Below, piece after piece: positions 1 to 14,293 of a stretch of DNA of 64,000 bases. Within the stretch, counting starts at the first letter, position 1. Each line of letters starts with the position of its first letter. Below the pieces are notes generated by a model, which was not told the origin of the DNA, searched no databases, and was given only the letters and a program-made list of their open reading frames with translations. Source of the stretch: Symsagittifera roscoffensis. Lineage: Eukaryota; Xenacoelomorpha; Acoela; Convolutidae. The stretch lies in NCBI RefSeq assembly GCF_963678635.1, contig NC_087062.1:29534833-29598832 (forward strand), in the 5' to 3' direction. Position numbers and translations under genes: made by a program.

Positions 1-2663
1 TGAAAAGCACAGCAAAAAGCATCAACCATAGTTTATACAGTTTTCGAGGCTCCACAAAACCAATAACACATGATTAGACGCCAAATGATCCGAAAACAAA
101 AATACCAAAAGAAACGGTTTTCGTAAAAAAAAATCATACTAATTTTTTGAAAAACTCAACCTCGCAAAATAGACGCGATACACAACAACTAGCATTAAGC
201 AAGCTCAGTAAATTTCGAGAAGGCCAACAAAACGTGGTTAGACTTCAATTGATCGTTGTCAAAAAAATGTCAACAAATTTTTGAAATACGAAAAACTCAA
301 TCTCAGATAGACAGACGAGAAATTCAACAACTAGCATTAACCAAGCTTTTATTAATTTTCGAGTTTCCTCTAGCCAACAACCAGTGGTTAGATGCCAATC
401 AATCTGAAAAGAAAATTTCCAAAATAGATTTTGTCAAAAACAATTCAATAAATCTATTGAAATACGAAAAATCAATCTCAGAAAAACAGACGAAAGCACA
501 ACCAATTGCATAAAGCAAAAATTTTTCGATCGTATATTGAGCCAACAACACGTGGCTGGACGCCAAATGATCCAAAAACAAAAATACCAAAACCAATGGT
601 TGTCATAACAAATTTTTGGAAATATGAAAAAATCAACCTTGCAAAACAGACGAAGCACAACAACTAGCATTAATGCAAGATTTTAGTATATTTCGATTGT
701 CCATTAAACTAAAAAGGTGTGATTAGATGCCAATCGATAAGGAAACAAATTTGCTAAAAAAGATGTTTAAAAAAACTCAAAAAAACTTGAGAAAAACGAA
801 AATTCAATTTCAGAAAAAAAAAACGAAAGCGTAACCTAAAGCACAACCAAAAAAAATTGGCCAAGTTTTATTTTCAGAGCGTTCATTGAGCCAACAACAC
901 GTGGCTAGACGACAAATGATCAAAAAACAAAAATACAAACAGAAATGGCTGTCATGAAAAAATTAAACACACTTTAAGAAATACGAAAAATTCAATCACG
1001 CAGAACAGTTAAGCAGCGCAGCAAAAAGCATTAAGCAAGGTTAATACAGTTTTCGAGGATCCACAAAGCCAATAACACATGATTAGAGGCCAACTGACCC
1101 GAAAACAAAAAAAAAACAGAAGAAATTTTTGTCATAAAAAAAATCAACAAAATTTTGGAAATACGAAAAACTCAATCTCAGAAAAACAGACGAAAGCACA
1201 ACCAATAGCATTAAGCAAATTTTCAGTCATTTCCTAGCGCCCATTGAGCTAAAAATACCTGGGTACACGCCAAATGATCCGAAAACAAAAACACCAAAAG
1301 AAATGGTTGTCATAAAAATCAACACATTTTTGGAAATACGAAAAATTCAATCTCGCAAAACAGTTAAAAAGCACAGCAAAAAGCATCAACCATAGTTTAT
1401 ACAATTTTCGAGGCTCCACAAAGCCAATAACACATGATTAGACGCCAAATGATCCGAAAACAAAAATACCAAAAGAAATGGTTTTCGTAAAAAAAATCAA
1501 ACTAATTTTTTGAAAAACTCAATCTCGCAAAATAGACGCGATACACAACAACTAGCATTAAGCAAGCTCAGTAAATTTCGAGTATGCCAACAAAACGTGG
1601 TTAGACTCCAATTGATCGTTGTCAAAAAAAAGTCAACAAATTTTTGGAAATACGAAAAACTCAATCTCAGAAAGACAGACGAGAAATTCAACAACTAGCA
1701 TTAACCAAGCTTTTATTAATTTTCGAGTTTCCTCTAGCCAAAAACCAAGGGTTAGATGCCAATCGATCCGAAAAGAAAATTGCCAAAATAGATTTTTGTC
1801 ACAAACAATTCAATAAATCTATTGAAATACGAAAAATCAATCTCAGAAAAACAGACGAAAGCACAACCAATTGCATAAAGCAAGTATTTTTCGATCGTAT
1901 ATTGAGCCAACAACACGTGGCTGGACGCCAAATGATCCAAAAACAAAAATACCGAAACCAATGGTTGTCATAACAAAATTTTGGAAATATGAAAAAATCA
2001 ATCTTGCAAAACAGACGAAGCACAACAACTAGCATTAATGCAAGATTTTAGTATATTTCGATTGTCCATTAAACTTAAAAGGTGTGATTAGATGCCAATC
2101 GATAAGGAAACAAATTTGCTAAAAAAGATGTTTAAAAAAACTCAAAAAAACTTGAGAAAAACGAAAATTCAATTTCAGAAAAACCGAAAGCGTAACCTAA
2201 AGCACAACCAAAAAAATTACGCAAAATTTTTTTATTTTCAGAGCGTTCATTGAGCTAACAACACGTGGCTAGACGACAAATGATCCAAAAACAAAAATAC
2301 AAACAGAAATGGTTGTCATGAAAAAGTTAAACACACTTTAAGAAATACGAAAAATTGAATCGCGCAAAACAGTTGAGCAACACAGCAAATAGCATTAAGC
2401 AAGGTTTTAACAATTTTCGAGGCACCACAAAACCAACAACACATGGTTAGACGCCCACTGGTCCGAAAACAAAACACCAAAAGAATTGCCATAAAAAATT
2501 CAACAGATTTTTGGGAATACGAAATATTCATGGGAATACGAAATATTCAATCTCGCAAAACAGACGAGAAACTCAACAACTAGCGTTAAGCAAGCTTTCA
2601 GTAACTTTCGAGTGTCCACTAAGCCTTATACTCCAATTGATCAAAAAAAAATACCATTGGAAA

Positions 2664-2984
2664 TTTGAGGAAACTGGATCAACAGAAAACGTTTTTATTT
2701 CGTGGAACCCTAAGTGCCACTTTCAAAACTAGTAAATGTTCACTAACTTTTGTGCCATTTCACGTTCGTAATTGGAGACTGCTGTTTACGCCACTTTCAG
2801 CAGATGAATTGCAAATGATCTCAAAAAGTGCATATATAACAGAGTGCATTCATAAATGCATCAATATGTATGGACGCACACCTGTAGTTAATACAGCATT
2901 TAAAGACTTTCTCCTGAAACAAAAAAAAATACCAAGACCTATATAAGAGTCTTCACTACGTTCATTACTTTTGATACCGAAAGA
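2664..2984. mobile_element. Truncated TIR element lacking the left terminus
   Basis: It starts abruptly at the interior landmark gaggaaactggatcaacag directly after a satellite monomer and runs to the acgttcattacttt right end. The same truncated form recurs at about 4529-4849 and 12704-13013, so the truncation preceded amplification. Confidence 0.6.
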
Positions 2985-4528
2985 AAAGGTTGAGAAAACT
3001 TGAGAAAAACGAAAATTCAATTTCAGAAAAAAAAAACGAAAGCGTAACCTAAAGCACAACCAAAAAAAATTGGCCAAGTTTTATTTTCAGAGCGTTCATT
3101 GAGCCAACAACACGTGGCTAGACGACAAATGATCAAAAAACAAAAATACAAACAGAAATGGCTGTCATGAAAAAATTAAACACACTTTAAGAAATACGAA
3201 AAATTCAATCACGCAGAACAGTTAAGCAGCGCAGCAAAAAGCATTAAGCAAGGTTAATACAGTTTTCGAGGATCCACAAAGCCAATAACACATGATTAGA
3301 GGCCAACTGACCCGAAAACAAAAAAAAAACAGAAGAAATTTTTGTCATAAAAAAAATCAACAAAATTTTGGAAATACGAAAAACTCAATCTCAGAAAAAC
3401 AGACGAAAGCACAACCAATAGCATTAAGCAAATTTTCAGTCATTTCCTAGCGCCCATCGAGCTAAAAATACCTGGGTACACGCCAAATGATCCGAAAACA
3501 AAAACACCAAAAGAAATGGTTGTCATAAAAATCAACACATTTTTGGAAATACGAAAAATTCAATCTCGCAAAACAGTTAAAAAGCACAGCAAAAAGCATC
3601 GACCATAGTTTATACAATTTTCGAGGCTCCACAAAGCCAATAACACATGATTAGACGCCAAATGATCCGAAAACAAAAATACCAAAAGAAATGGTTTTCG
3701 TAAAAAAAATCAAACTAATTTTTTGAAAAACTCAATCTCGCAAAATAGACGCGATACACAACAACTAGCATTAAGCAAGCTCAGTAAATTTCGAGTATGC
3801 CAACAAAACGTGGTTAGACTCCAATTGATCGTTGTCAAAAAAAAGTCAACAAATTTTTGGAAATACGAAAAACTCAATCTCAGAAAGACAGACGAGAAAT
3901 TCAACAACTAGCATTAACCAAGCTTTTATTAATTTTCGAGTTTCCTCTAGCCAAAAACCAAGGGTTAGATGCCAATCGATCCGAAAAGAAAATTGCCAAA
4001 ATAGATTTTTGTCACAAACAATTCAATAAATCTATTGAAATACGAAAAATCAATCTCAGAAAAACAGACGAAAGCACAACCAATTGCATAAAGCAAGTAT
4101 TTTTCGATCGTATATTGAGCCAACAACACGTGGCTGGACGCCAAATGATCCAAAAACAAAAATACAAACAGAAATGGTTGTCATGAAAAAGTTAAACACA
4201 CTTTAAGAAATACGAAAAATTGAATCGCGCAAAACAGTTGAGCAACACAGCAAATAGCATTAAGCAAGGTTTTAACAATTTTCGAGGCACCACAAAACCA
4301 ACAACACATGGTTAGACGCCCACTGGTCCGAAAACAAAACACCAAAAGAATTGCCATAAAAAATTCAACAGATTTTTGGGAATACGAAATATTCATGGGA
4401 ATACGAAATATTCAATCTCGCAAAACAGACGAGAAACTCAACAACTAGCGTTAAGCAAGCTTTCAGTAACTTTCGAGTGTCCACTAAGCCTTATACTCCA
4501 ATTGATCAAAAAAAAATACCATTGGAAA

Positions 4529-4849
4529 TTTGAGGAAACTGGATCAACAGAAAACGTTTTTATTTCGTGGAACCCTAAGTGCCACTTTCAAAACTAGTAA
4601 ATGTTCACTAACTTTTGTGCCATTTCACGTTCGTAATTGGAGACTGCTGTTTACGCCACTTTCAGCAGATGAATTGCAAATGATCTCAAAAAGTGCATAT
4701 ATAACAGAGTGCATTCATAAATGCATCAATATGTATGGACGCACACCTGTAGTTAATACAGCATTTAAAGACTTTCTCCTGAAACAAAAAAAAATACCAA
4801 GACCTATATAAGAGTCTTCACTACGTTCATTACTTTTGATACCGAAAGA
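4529..4849. mobile_element. Truncated TIR element, second copy
   Basis: Same left truncation and right terminus as 2664-2984. Confidence 0.6.
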
Positions 4850-6120
4850 AAAGGTTGTCATAAAAAAGCCACATATTTTTGCAAATCTGAAAAAGCAATC
4901 TCAGACGAAAAACACAACCACTAGCATTAAGCAAGCTTTTAGTATTTTCTGAGGTTCCACTAAGTTAACAAAAGGTGGTTAGACTCCAAGTGATCCAAAA
5001 GACTCCAATTGATCCAAATTGAGCCAACTGATCCGAAAACAAAATACCAAAAGAATTGTCATAAAAAATTCAACAGATTTTTGGGAATACGAAATATTCA
5101 TGGGAATACGAAATATTCAATCTCGCAAAACAGATACATAACAATTAGCATTCTCAGTAACTTTCGAGTAGGCCAACAAAACGTGGTTAGACTCAGATTA
5201 ATCGAAAAAAAAGACCATTGGAAATGGTTTGTCAAAAAAGTCAACTTATTTTTGAAAATACGAAAAACTTAATCTCAGATAGACAGAGGAGAAACACAAC
5301 AATTAGCATTAAGCGAGCTTTCACTAATTTTCGAGTGTCCTCTAGCCAACAACCTGTGGTTAGATGCCAATCGATCCGAAAACCAAATTGCCGAAAAAAA
5401 TGTTTTTCAAAAACAAATTCAAAAAAATTATAGAAATACGAAAATTCAATCTCAGAAAAACAGACGAAAGCACAACTAAGAGCATAAAGCAAGGTTTCAT
5501 CTTTTTCCGAGCGCCCATTGAGCCAACAACATGTGGCTAGACGTCAAATGATCCAACAAAAATCGAACAAATGGTTGCCATAAAAATTCAACAGATTTTC
5601 GGGAATACGAAATATTCATGGGAATACGAAATATTCAATCTCGCAAAACAGACGAGAAACTCAACAACTAGCGTTAAGCAAGCTTTCAGTAAATTTCGAG
5701 TGTCCACTAAGCCAACAAAACGTGGTTAGACTCCAATTGATCGAAAAAAAATACCATTGGAAATGGTTTGTCAAAAAAGTCAACACATTTCTGGAAAAAC
5801 GAAAAATTCAATCTCGCAAAACAGACTAGAAGCACAACGAGCAGCATTAAGCAAGCTTTCAGCAAATTTCGGAGTACACTGAGCCCAAAACACATAGTCA
5901 GACGCCTACTGATCCGAAAAAAAACCAAAACCAATGGTTGTCATAAAAAAATTCAACAAACTTTTGGAAATACGAAAAATTCAATCTCGCAAAACAGACG
6001 AGAAGCACAACAACTTGCACTAAGCAAGCTTTTAGTAACTTTCGGGTGTCCACTAAGCCAACAACACATAGTCAGACGCCAACTGATCCGAAAACAAAAC
6101 ATAGCCAATCGAAGATTGGA

Positions 6121-6588
6121 AAAGAGTAATGAACGCAAGTAAACATAAAAAACATTGACTTTGTTAAAAAAATCTCATCATTCAAATTTCAGAGAAAAAA
6201 AAGATTCCCTTTAAACACTTTCAATGTCTAGAACGATTTTATAAATAGCGCTTTTCTGATAACATAAACCCAATTTGAGGAAACTGGATCAACAGAAAAC
6301 GTTCTTATTCCGTGGAACCCTATTAACTAAGTGCCACTTTATAAACTAGTAAACGTTCACTAACTTCTGTGCCATTTCACGTTCGTAATTGGAGACCGCT
6401 GTTTACGCCACTTTCAGCAGATGAATTGCAAATGAACTCAAAAAGTGCATTTATAACAAAGTGCATTCATAAATGCATCATATGTATGGACGCACACCTG
6501 TAGTTATTACAGCATTTAAAGACTTTCTCCTGAAACAAAAAAAAATACCAAGACCTATATAAGAGTCTTCACTACGTTCATTACTTTT
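6121..6588. mobile_element. TIR element (family AAGAGTAATGAACG) inside satellite, copy 1
   Basis: The left end reads aaagagtaatgaacgcaag and the right end ctacgttcattactttt, an inverted pair. The ~470-bp interior has no coding capacity and includes gaggaaactggatcaacaga and cgcacacctgtagttattac landmarks. It looks like a non-autonomous DNA element (MITE) that inserted into the satellite and was amplified with it. Confidence 0.65.
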
Positions 6589-7315
6589 GATACCGAAAGA
6601 AAACGTTGTCATAAAAAAGCCACATACTTTTGCAAATCTGAAAAAGCAAACTCAGACGAAAAACACAACCACTAGCATTAAGCAAGCTTTTAGTATTTTC
6701 TGAGGTTCCACTAAGTTAACAAAAGGTGGTTAGACTCCAAGTGATCCAAAATACTCCAATTAATCCAAAAAATACCATTGAACATGGTTGTCAAAAAAGT
6801 CAACTTATTTTTGAAAATACGAAAAATTTAATCTCAGATAGACAGACGAGAAACACAACAATTAGCATTAAGCGAGCTTTCACTAATTTTCGAGGTTCCT
6901 CTAGCCAACAACCTGTGGTTAGATGCCAATCGATCCGAAAATCAAGTTGCCGAAATAAATGTTTTTCAAAAAAAAATTCAATAAATTTATAGAAATACGA
7001 AAATTCAATCTCAGAAAAACAGACGAAAGCACAACCAAGAGCATACAGCAAGGTTTCATCTTTTTCCGAGCGCTCATTGAGCCAACAACATGTGGCTAGA
7101 CGTCAAATGATCCAAAAAAAATCCATAACAAAGGGTTGTCATAAAAAAAAACTTTTGGAAAAACGAAAAGTTCAATCTCGCAAAACAGACTAGAAGCACA
7201 ACAAGCAGCATTAAGCAAGCTTCCAACAAATTTCGGAGTACACTGAGCCCAAAACACATAGTCAGACGCCTACTGATCCAAAAACAAAAAAAAACAAAGC
7301 CAATCAAAGATTGAA

Positions 7316-7784
7316 AAAGAGTAATGAACCCAAGTAAACATAAAAAAAACATTGACTTTGTTGAAAAAACCTCAACATTCGAATTTCAAATAAAAAAGAT
7401 GCCCTTTAAGCACATTCAATATCTACAACGAATTATGATTGGCACTTTTTTGATAACATGAACCCAACTTGAGAAAACTGGATCAATAGGTAAAGTTTCT
7501 ATTCAGCTGGAAACCTAAAAACTAAATACCACTTACGAAGCTAGAAATGATTAACTATTTTTGCGCCATTTCCACGTTCCTATTTAGAGATTGCTATTTA
7601 CGTAGTCACTTTCAGCAGATGAAATTCAATTAAACTCAAAAACGTCATATATAACTTAGTGCATTCATAAATGCATCAAACTGTATGAACGCACATGTGT
7701 AGTTATTAGAGCATTTTAAGACTTTTTCCTGAAATAAAAAAAACCAAGACCTATATAAGAGTCTTCACTACGTTCATTACTCTT
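7316..7784. mobile_element. TIR element (family AAGAGTAATGAACG), diverged copy
   Basis: The left end aaagagtaatgaacccaag and right end ctacgttcattactctt form clear terminal inverted repeats. The interior is a diverged version of the element at 6121-6588, so these are two distinct subfamily members within one satellite block. Confidence 0.65.
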
Positions 7785-7854
7785 AATACCGAAAGAAATG
7801 GTTTACCGAAAGACATTTTTCCATCAGCATAAATCGATTATCCAAAAGAAACTG

Positions 7855-8085
7855 GTACTAGTTTACTTTTTTGGTCCCTCAAAAATGCTGTGGTCCCTAA
7901 TAAAATAAGAGATGCACTGTTTGGGTTAATCTTCGCAGTAAGCATCTTAATTTTTCTATGTTGATAACACGGGTACGATTAGTTTAGCGGGAACCAAATC
8001 GGTAAGCAACCCCAAGGCGTACTTCGAATCCCGATATGGCTTTTGTTTTTAAGAAAAAGGCGGGACCAATCATCTAAACTAGTTT
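7855..8085. mobile_element. Short inverted-repeat element containing a tRNA-like sequence, copy 1
   Basis: The left arm actagtttacttttttggtc (then cc) and right arm gggaccaatcatctaaacta (then gt) are imperfect inverted repeats sharing ACTAGTTTA and TTGGTCCC. The ~180-bp interior includes a tRNA-like stretch. A second copy lies at about 16029-16259. Confidence 0.5.
7969..8041 (+). ncRNA. tRNA-like sequence with A and B boxes, copy 1
   Basis: TAGTTTAGCGG resembles a polymerase III A box, and about 40 nt later cTTCGAATCCC resembles a B box. I could not fold a clean cloverleaf, so it is called tRNA-derived rather than a tRNA gene. The block-2 counterpart is at about 16143-16215. Confidence 0.4.
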
Positions 8086-8259
8086 TCTCACCGGACCAAA
8101 CAACTAAATTTGTACCGAAAAACTTTCTTTGGAAATCGGAACATACGTAGAGGGGAAAACATGGTTCGTTTCATGATCGCACTACAGAAATAAAAGGAAT
8201 GAAAATAAAATCTACAGAAAACACAAATTCTACACAGAAGAAACACCGCTTTTTTTTAC

Positions 8260-8281
8260 CACAGCAAGACTTGTCAACTTT
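8260..8281 (-). pseudogene. Duplicated 3' end of exon 14 with its splice donor
   Basis: The minus strand reads AAAGTTGACAAGTCTTGCTG, TG|gtaaaaaaaagcgg, identical to the last 22 nt of exon 14 and the start of intron 14. Beyond these 22 nt the sequence passes into satellite (ttggaaatacg). It is a decoy donor with no acceptor visible immediately upstream. Confidence 0.75.
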
Positions 8282-11200
8282 TTGGAAATACGAAAAATTC
8301 AATCACGCAGAACAGTTAAGCAGCACAGCAAAAAGCATTAAGCAAGGTTAAAACAGTTTTCGAGGATTCACAAAGCCAATAACACATGATTAGAGGCCAA
8401 CTGATCCGAAAACAAACAAAAAACAAAAGAAATTTTTGTCATAAAAAAAATCAACAAAATTTTGGAAATACGAAAAACTCAATCTCAGAAAAACAGACGA
8501 AAGCACAACCAATAGCATTAAGCAAATTTTAAGTCTTTTCCTAGCGCCCATCGAGCTAACAACACCTGGGTACACGCCAAATGATCCGAAAACAAAAACA
8601 CCAAAAGAAATGGTTGTCATAAAAAAATCAACACATTTTTGGAAATACGAAAAATTCAATCTCGCAAAACAGTTGAAAAGCACAGCAAAAAGCATCAACC
8701 ATAGTTTATACAGTTTTCGAGGCTCCACAAAACCAATAACACATGATTAGACGCCAAATGATCCGAAAACAAAAATACCAAAAGAAACGGTTTTCGTAAA
8801 AAAAAATCATACTAATTTTTTGAAAAACTCAATCTCGCAAAATAGACGCGATACACAACAACTAGCATTAAGCAAGCTCAGTAAATTTCGAGAAGGCCAA
8901 CAAAACGTGGTTAGACTTCAATTGATCGTTGTCAAAAAAATGTCAACAAATTTTTGAAATACGAAAAACTCGATCTCAGATAGACAGACGAGAAATTCAA
9001 CAACTAGCATTAACCAAGCTTTTATTAATTTTCGAGTTTCCTCTAGCCAACAACCAGTGGTTAGATGCCAATCAATCTGAAAAGAAAATTTCCAAAATAG
9101 ATTTTGTCAAAAACAATTCAATAAATCTATTGAAATACGAAAAATCAATCTCAGAAAAACAGACGAAAGCACAACCAATTGCATAAAGCAAAAATTTTTC
9201 GATCGTATATTGAGCCAACAACACGTGGCTGGACGCCAAATGATCCAAAAACAAAAATACCAAAACCAATGGTTGTCATAACAAATTTTTGGAAATATGA
9301 AAAAATCAACCTTGCAAAACAGACGAAGCACAACAACTAGCATTAATGCAAGATTTTAGTATATTTCGATTGTCCATTAAACTAAAAAGGTGTGATTAGA
9401 TGCCAATCGATAAGGAAACAAATTTGCTAAAAAAGATGTTTAAAAATACTCAAAAAAACTTGAGAAAAACGAAAATTCAATTTCAGAAAAAAAAACGAAA
9501 GCGTAACCTAAAGCACAACCAAAAAAATTACGCAAAGTTTTTTTATTTTCAGAGCGTTCATTGAGCCAACAACACGTGGCTAGACGAAAAATGATCAAAA
9601 AACAAAAATACAAACAGAAATGGTTGTCATGAAAAAATTAAACACACTTTAAGAAATACGAAAAATTCAATCACGCAGAACAGTTAAGCAGCGCAGCAAA
9701 AAGCATTAAGCAAGGTTAATACAGTTTTCGAGGATCCACAAAGCCAATAACACATGATTAGAGGCCAACTGACCCGAAAACAAAAAAAAAACAGAAGAAA
9801 TTTTTGTCATAAAAAAAATCAACAAAATTTTGGAAATACGAAAAACTCAATCTCAGAAAAACAGACGAAAGCACAACCAATAGCATTAAGCAAATTTTCA
9901 GTCATTTCCTAGCGCCCATCGAGCTAAAAATACCTGGGTACACGCCAAATGATCCGAAAACAAAAACACCAAAAGAAATGGTTGTCATAAAAATCAACAC
10001 ATTTTTGGAAATACGAAAAATTCAATCTCGCAAAACAGTTAAAAAGCACAGCAAAAAGCATCAACCATAGTTTATACAATTTTCGAGGCTCCACAAAGCC
10101 AATAACACATGATTAGACGCCAAATGATCCGAAAACAAAAATACCAAAAGAAATGGTTTTCGTAAAAAAAATCAAACTAATTTTTTGAAAAACTCAATCT
10201 CGCAAAATAGACGCGATACACAACAACTAGCATTAAGCAAGCTCAGTAAATTTCGAGTATGCCAACAAAACGTGGTTAGACTCCAATTGATCGTTGTCAA
10301 AAAAAAGTCAACAAATTTTTGGAAATACGAAAAACTCAATCTCAGAAAGACAGACGAGAAATTCAACAACTAGCATTAACCAAGCTTTTATTAATTTTCG
10401 AGTTTCCTCTAGCCAAAAACCAAGGGTTAGATGCCAATCGATCCGAAAAGAAAATTGCCAAAATAGATTTTTGTCACAAACAATTCAATAAATCTATTGA
10501 AATACGAAAAATCAATCTCAGAAAAACAGACGAAAGCACAACCAATTGCATAAAGCAAGTATTTTTCGATCGTATATTGAGCCAACAACACGTGGCTGGA
10601 CGCCAAATGATCCAAAAACAAAAATACCGAAACCAATGGTTGTCATAACAAAATTTTGGAAATATGAAAAAATCAATCTTGCAAAACAGACGAAGCACAA
10701 CAACTAGCATTAATGCAAGATTTTAGTATATTTCGATTGTCCATTAAACTTAAAAGGTGTGATTAGATGCCAATCGATAAGGAAACAAATTTGCTAAAAA
10801 AGATGTTTAAAAAAACTCAAAAAAACTTGAGAAAAACGAAAATTCAATTTCAGAAAAAACCGAAAGCGTAACCTAAAGCACAACCAAAAAAATTACGCAA
10901 AATTTTTTTATTTTCAGAGCGTTCATTGAGCTAACAACACGTGGCTAGACGACAAATGATCAAAAAACAAAAATACAAACAGAAATGGTTGTCATGAAAA
11001 AATTAAACACACTTTAAGAAATACGAAAAATTCAATCACGCAGAACAGTTAAGCAGCGCAGCAAAAAGCATTAAGCAAGGTTAATACAGTTTTCGAGGAT
11101 CCACAAAGCCAATAACACATGATTAGAGGCCAACTGACCCGAAAACAAAAAAAAAACAGAAGAAATTTTTGTCATAAAAAAAATCAACAAAATTTTGGAA

Positions 11201-12703
11201 ATACGAAAAACTCAATCTCAGAAAAACAGACGAAAGCACAACCAATAGCATTAAGCAAATTTTCAGTCATTTCCTAGCGCCCATCGAGCTAAAAATACCT
11301 GGGTACACGCCAAATGATCCGAAAACAAAAACACCAAAAGAAATGGTTGTCATAAAAATCAACACATTTTTGGAAATACGAAAAATTCAATCTCGCAAAA
11401 CAGTTAAAAAGCACAGCAAAAAGCATCAACCATAGTTTATACAATTTTCGAGGCTCCACAAAGCCAATAACACATGATTAGACGCCAAATGATCCGAAAA
11501 CAAAAATACCAAAAGAAATGGTTTTCGTAAAAAAAATCAAACTAATTTTTTGAAAAACTCAATCTCGCAAAATAGACGCGATACACAACAACTAGCATTA
11601 AGCAAGCTCAGTAAATTTCGAGTATGCCAACAAAACGTGGTTAGACTCCAATTGATCGTTGTCAAAAAAAAGTCAACAAATTTTTGGAAATACGAAAAAC
11701 TCAATCTCAGAAAGACAGACGAGAAATTCAACAACTAGCATTAACCAAGCTTTTATTAATTTTCGAGTTTCCTCTAGCCAAAAACCAAGGGTTAGATGCC
11801 AATCGATCCGAAAAGAAAATTGCCAAAATAGATTTTTGTCACAAACAATTCAATAAATCTATTGAAATACGAAAAATCAATCTCAGAAAAACAGACGAAA
11901 GCACAACCAATTGCATAAAGCAAGTATTTTTCGATCGTATATTGAGCCAACAACACGTGGCTGGACGCCAAATGATCCAAAAACAAAAATACCGAAACCA
12001 ATGGTTGTCATAACAAAATTTTGGAAATATGAAAAAATCAATCTTGCAAAACAGACGAAGCACAACAACTAGCATTAATGCAAGATTTTAGTATATTTCG
12101 ATTGTCCATTAAACTTAAAAGGTGTGATTAGATGCCAATCGATAAGGAAACAAATTTGCTAAAAAAGATGTTTAAAAAAACTCAAAAAAACTTGAGAAAA
12201 ACGAAAATTCAATTTCAGAAAAAACCGAAAGCGTAACCTAAAGCACAACCAAAAAAATTACGCAAAATTTTTTTATTTTCAGAGCGTTCATTGAGCTAAC
12301 AACACGTGGCTAGACGACAAATGATCCAAAAACAAAAATACAAACAGAAATGGTTGTCATGAAAAAGTTAAACACACTTTAAGAAATACAAAAAATTGAA
12401 TCGCGCAAAACAGTTGAGCAACACAGCAAATAGCATTAAGCAAGGTTTTAACAATTTTCGAGGCACCACAAAACCAACAACACATGGTTAGACGCCCACT
12501 GGTCCGAAAACAAAACACCAAAAGAATTGCCATAAAAAATTCAACAGATTTTTGGGAATACGAAATATTCATGGGAATACGAAATATTCAATCTCGCAAA
12601 ACAGACGAGAAACTCAACAACTAGCGTTAAGCAAGCTTTCAGTAACTTTCGAGTGTCCACTAAGCCTTATACTCCAATTGATCAAAAAAAATACCATTGG
12701 AAA

Positions 12704-13013
12704 TTTGAGGAAACTGGATCAACAGAAAACGTTTTTATTTCGTGGAACCCTAAGTGCCACTTTCAAAACTAGTAAATGTTCACTAACTTTTGTGCCATTT
12801 CACGTTCGTAATTGGAGACTGCTGTTTACGCCACTTTCAGCAGATGAATTGCAAATGATCTCAAAAAGTGCATATATAACAGAGTGCATTCATAAATACA
12901 TCAATATGTATGGACGCACACCTGTAGTTATTACAGCATTTAAAGACTTTCTCCTGAAACAAAAAAAAATACCAAGACCTATATAAGAGTCTTCACTACG
13001 TTCATTACTTTTG
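12704..13013. mobile_element. Truncated TIR element, third copy
   Basis: Same left truncation and right terminus as 2664-2984, in block 2. Confidence 0.6.
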
Positions 13014-14293
13014 ATACCGAAAGAAAAGGTTGTCATAAAAAAGCCACATATTTTTGCAAATCTGAAAAAGCAATCTCAGACGAAAAACACAACCACTAGC
13101 ATTAAGCAAGCTTTTAGTATTTTCTGAGGTTCCACTAAGTTAACAAAAGGTGGTTAGACTCCAAGTGATCCAAAAGACTCCAATTGATCCAAATTGAGCC
13201 AACTGATCCGAAAACAAAATACCAAAAGAATTGTCATAAAAAATTCAACAGATTTTTGGGAATACGAAATATTCATGGGAATACGAAATATTCAATCTCG
13301 CAAAACAGATACATAACAATTAGCATTCTCAGTAACTTTCGAGTAGGCCAACAAAACGTGGTTAGACTCAGATTAATCGAAAAAAAAGACCATTGGAAAT
13401 GGTTTGTCAAAAAAGTCAACTTATTTTTGAAAATACGAAAAACTTAATCTCAGATAGACAGAGGAGAAACACAACAGTTAGCATTAAGCGAGCTTTCACT
13501 AATTTTCGATTGTCCTCTAGCCAACAACCTGTGGTTAGATGCCAATCGATCCGAAAACCAAATTGCCGAAATAAATGTTTTTCAAAAACAAATTCAAAAA
13601 AATTATAGAAATACGAAAATTCAATCTCAGAAAAACAGACGAAAGCACAACTAAGAGCATAAAGCAAGGTTTCATCTTTTTCCGAGCGCCCATTGAGCCA
13701 ACAACATGTGGCTAGACGTCAAATGATCCAACAAAAATCGAACAAATGGTTGCCATAAAAATTCAACAGATTTTCGGGAATACGAAATATTCATGGGAAT
13801 ACGAAATATTCAATCTCGCAAAACAGACGAGAAACTCAACAACTAGCGTTAAGCAAGCTTTCAGTAAATTTCGAGTGTCCACTAAGCCAACAAAACGTGG
13901 TTAGACTCCAATTGATCGAAAAAAATACCATTGGAAATGGTTTGTCAAAAAAGTCAACACATTTCTGGAAAAACGAAAAATTCAATCTCGCAAAACAGAC
14001 TAGAAGCACAACGAGCAGCATTAAGCAAGCTTTCAGCAAATTTCGGAGTACACCGAGCCCAAAACACATAGTCAGACGCCTACTGATCCGAAAAAAAACC
14101 AAAACCAATGGTTGTCATAAAAAAATTCAACAAACTTTTGGAAATACGAAAAATTCAATCTCGCAAAACAGACGAGAAGCACAACAACTTGCACTAAGCA
14201 AGCTTTTAGTAACTTTCGGGTGTCCACTAAGCCAACAACACATAGTCGGACGCCAACTGATCCGAAAACAAAACATAGCCAATCGAAGATTGG

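Larger units (their letters stand above)
1..8281. repeat. Large tandem block, copy 1 (5' truncated by the window edge)
   Basis: Bases 1 onward match 8674 onward, and the block ends at 8281 with the same non-satellite tail (about 7800-8281) found at the end of copy 2. The copies look nearly identical apart from scattered substitutions and internal copy-number changes. For example, the distance between equivalent monomer groups is 2213 here and 1365 in copy 2. Confidence 0.85.
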
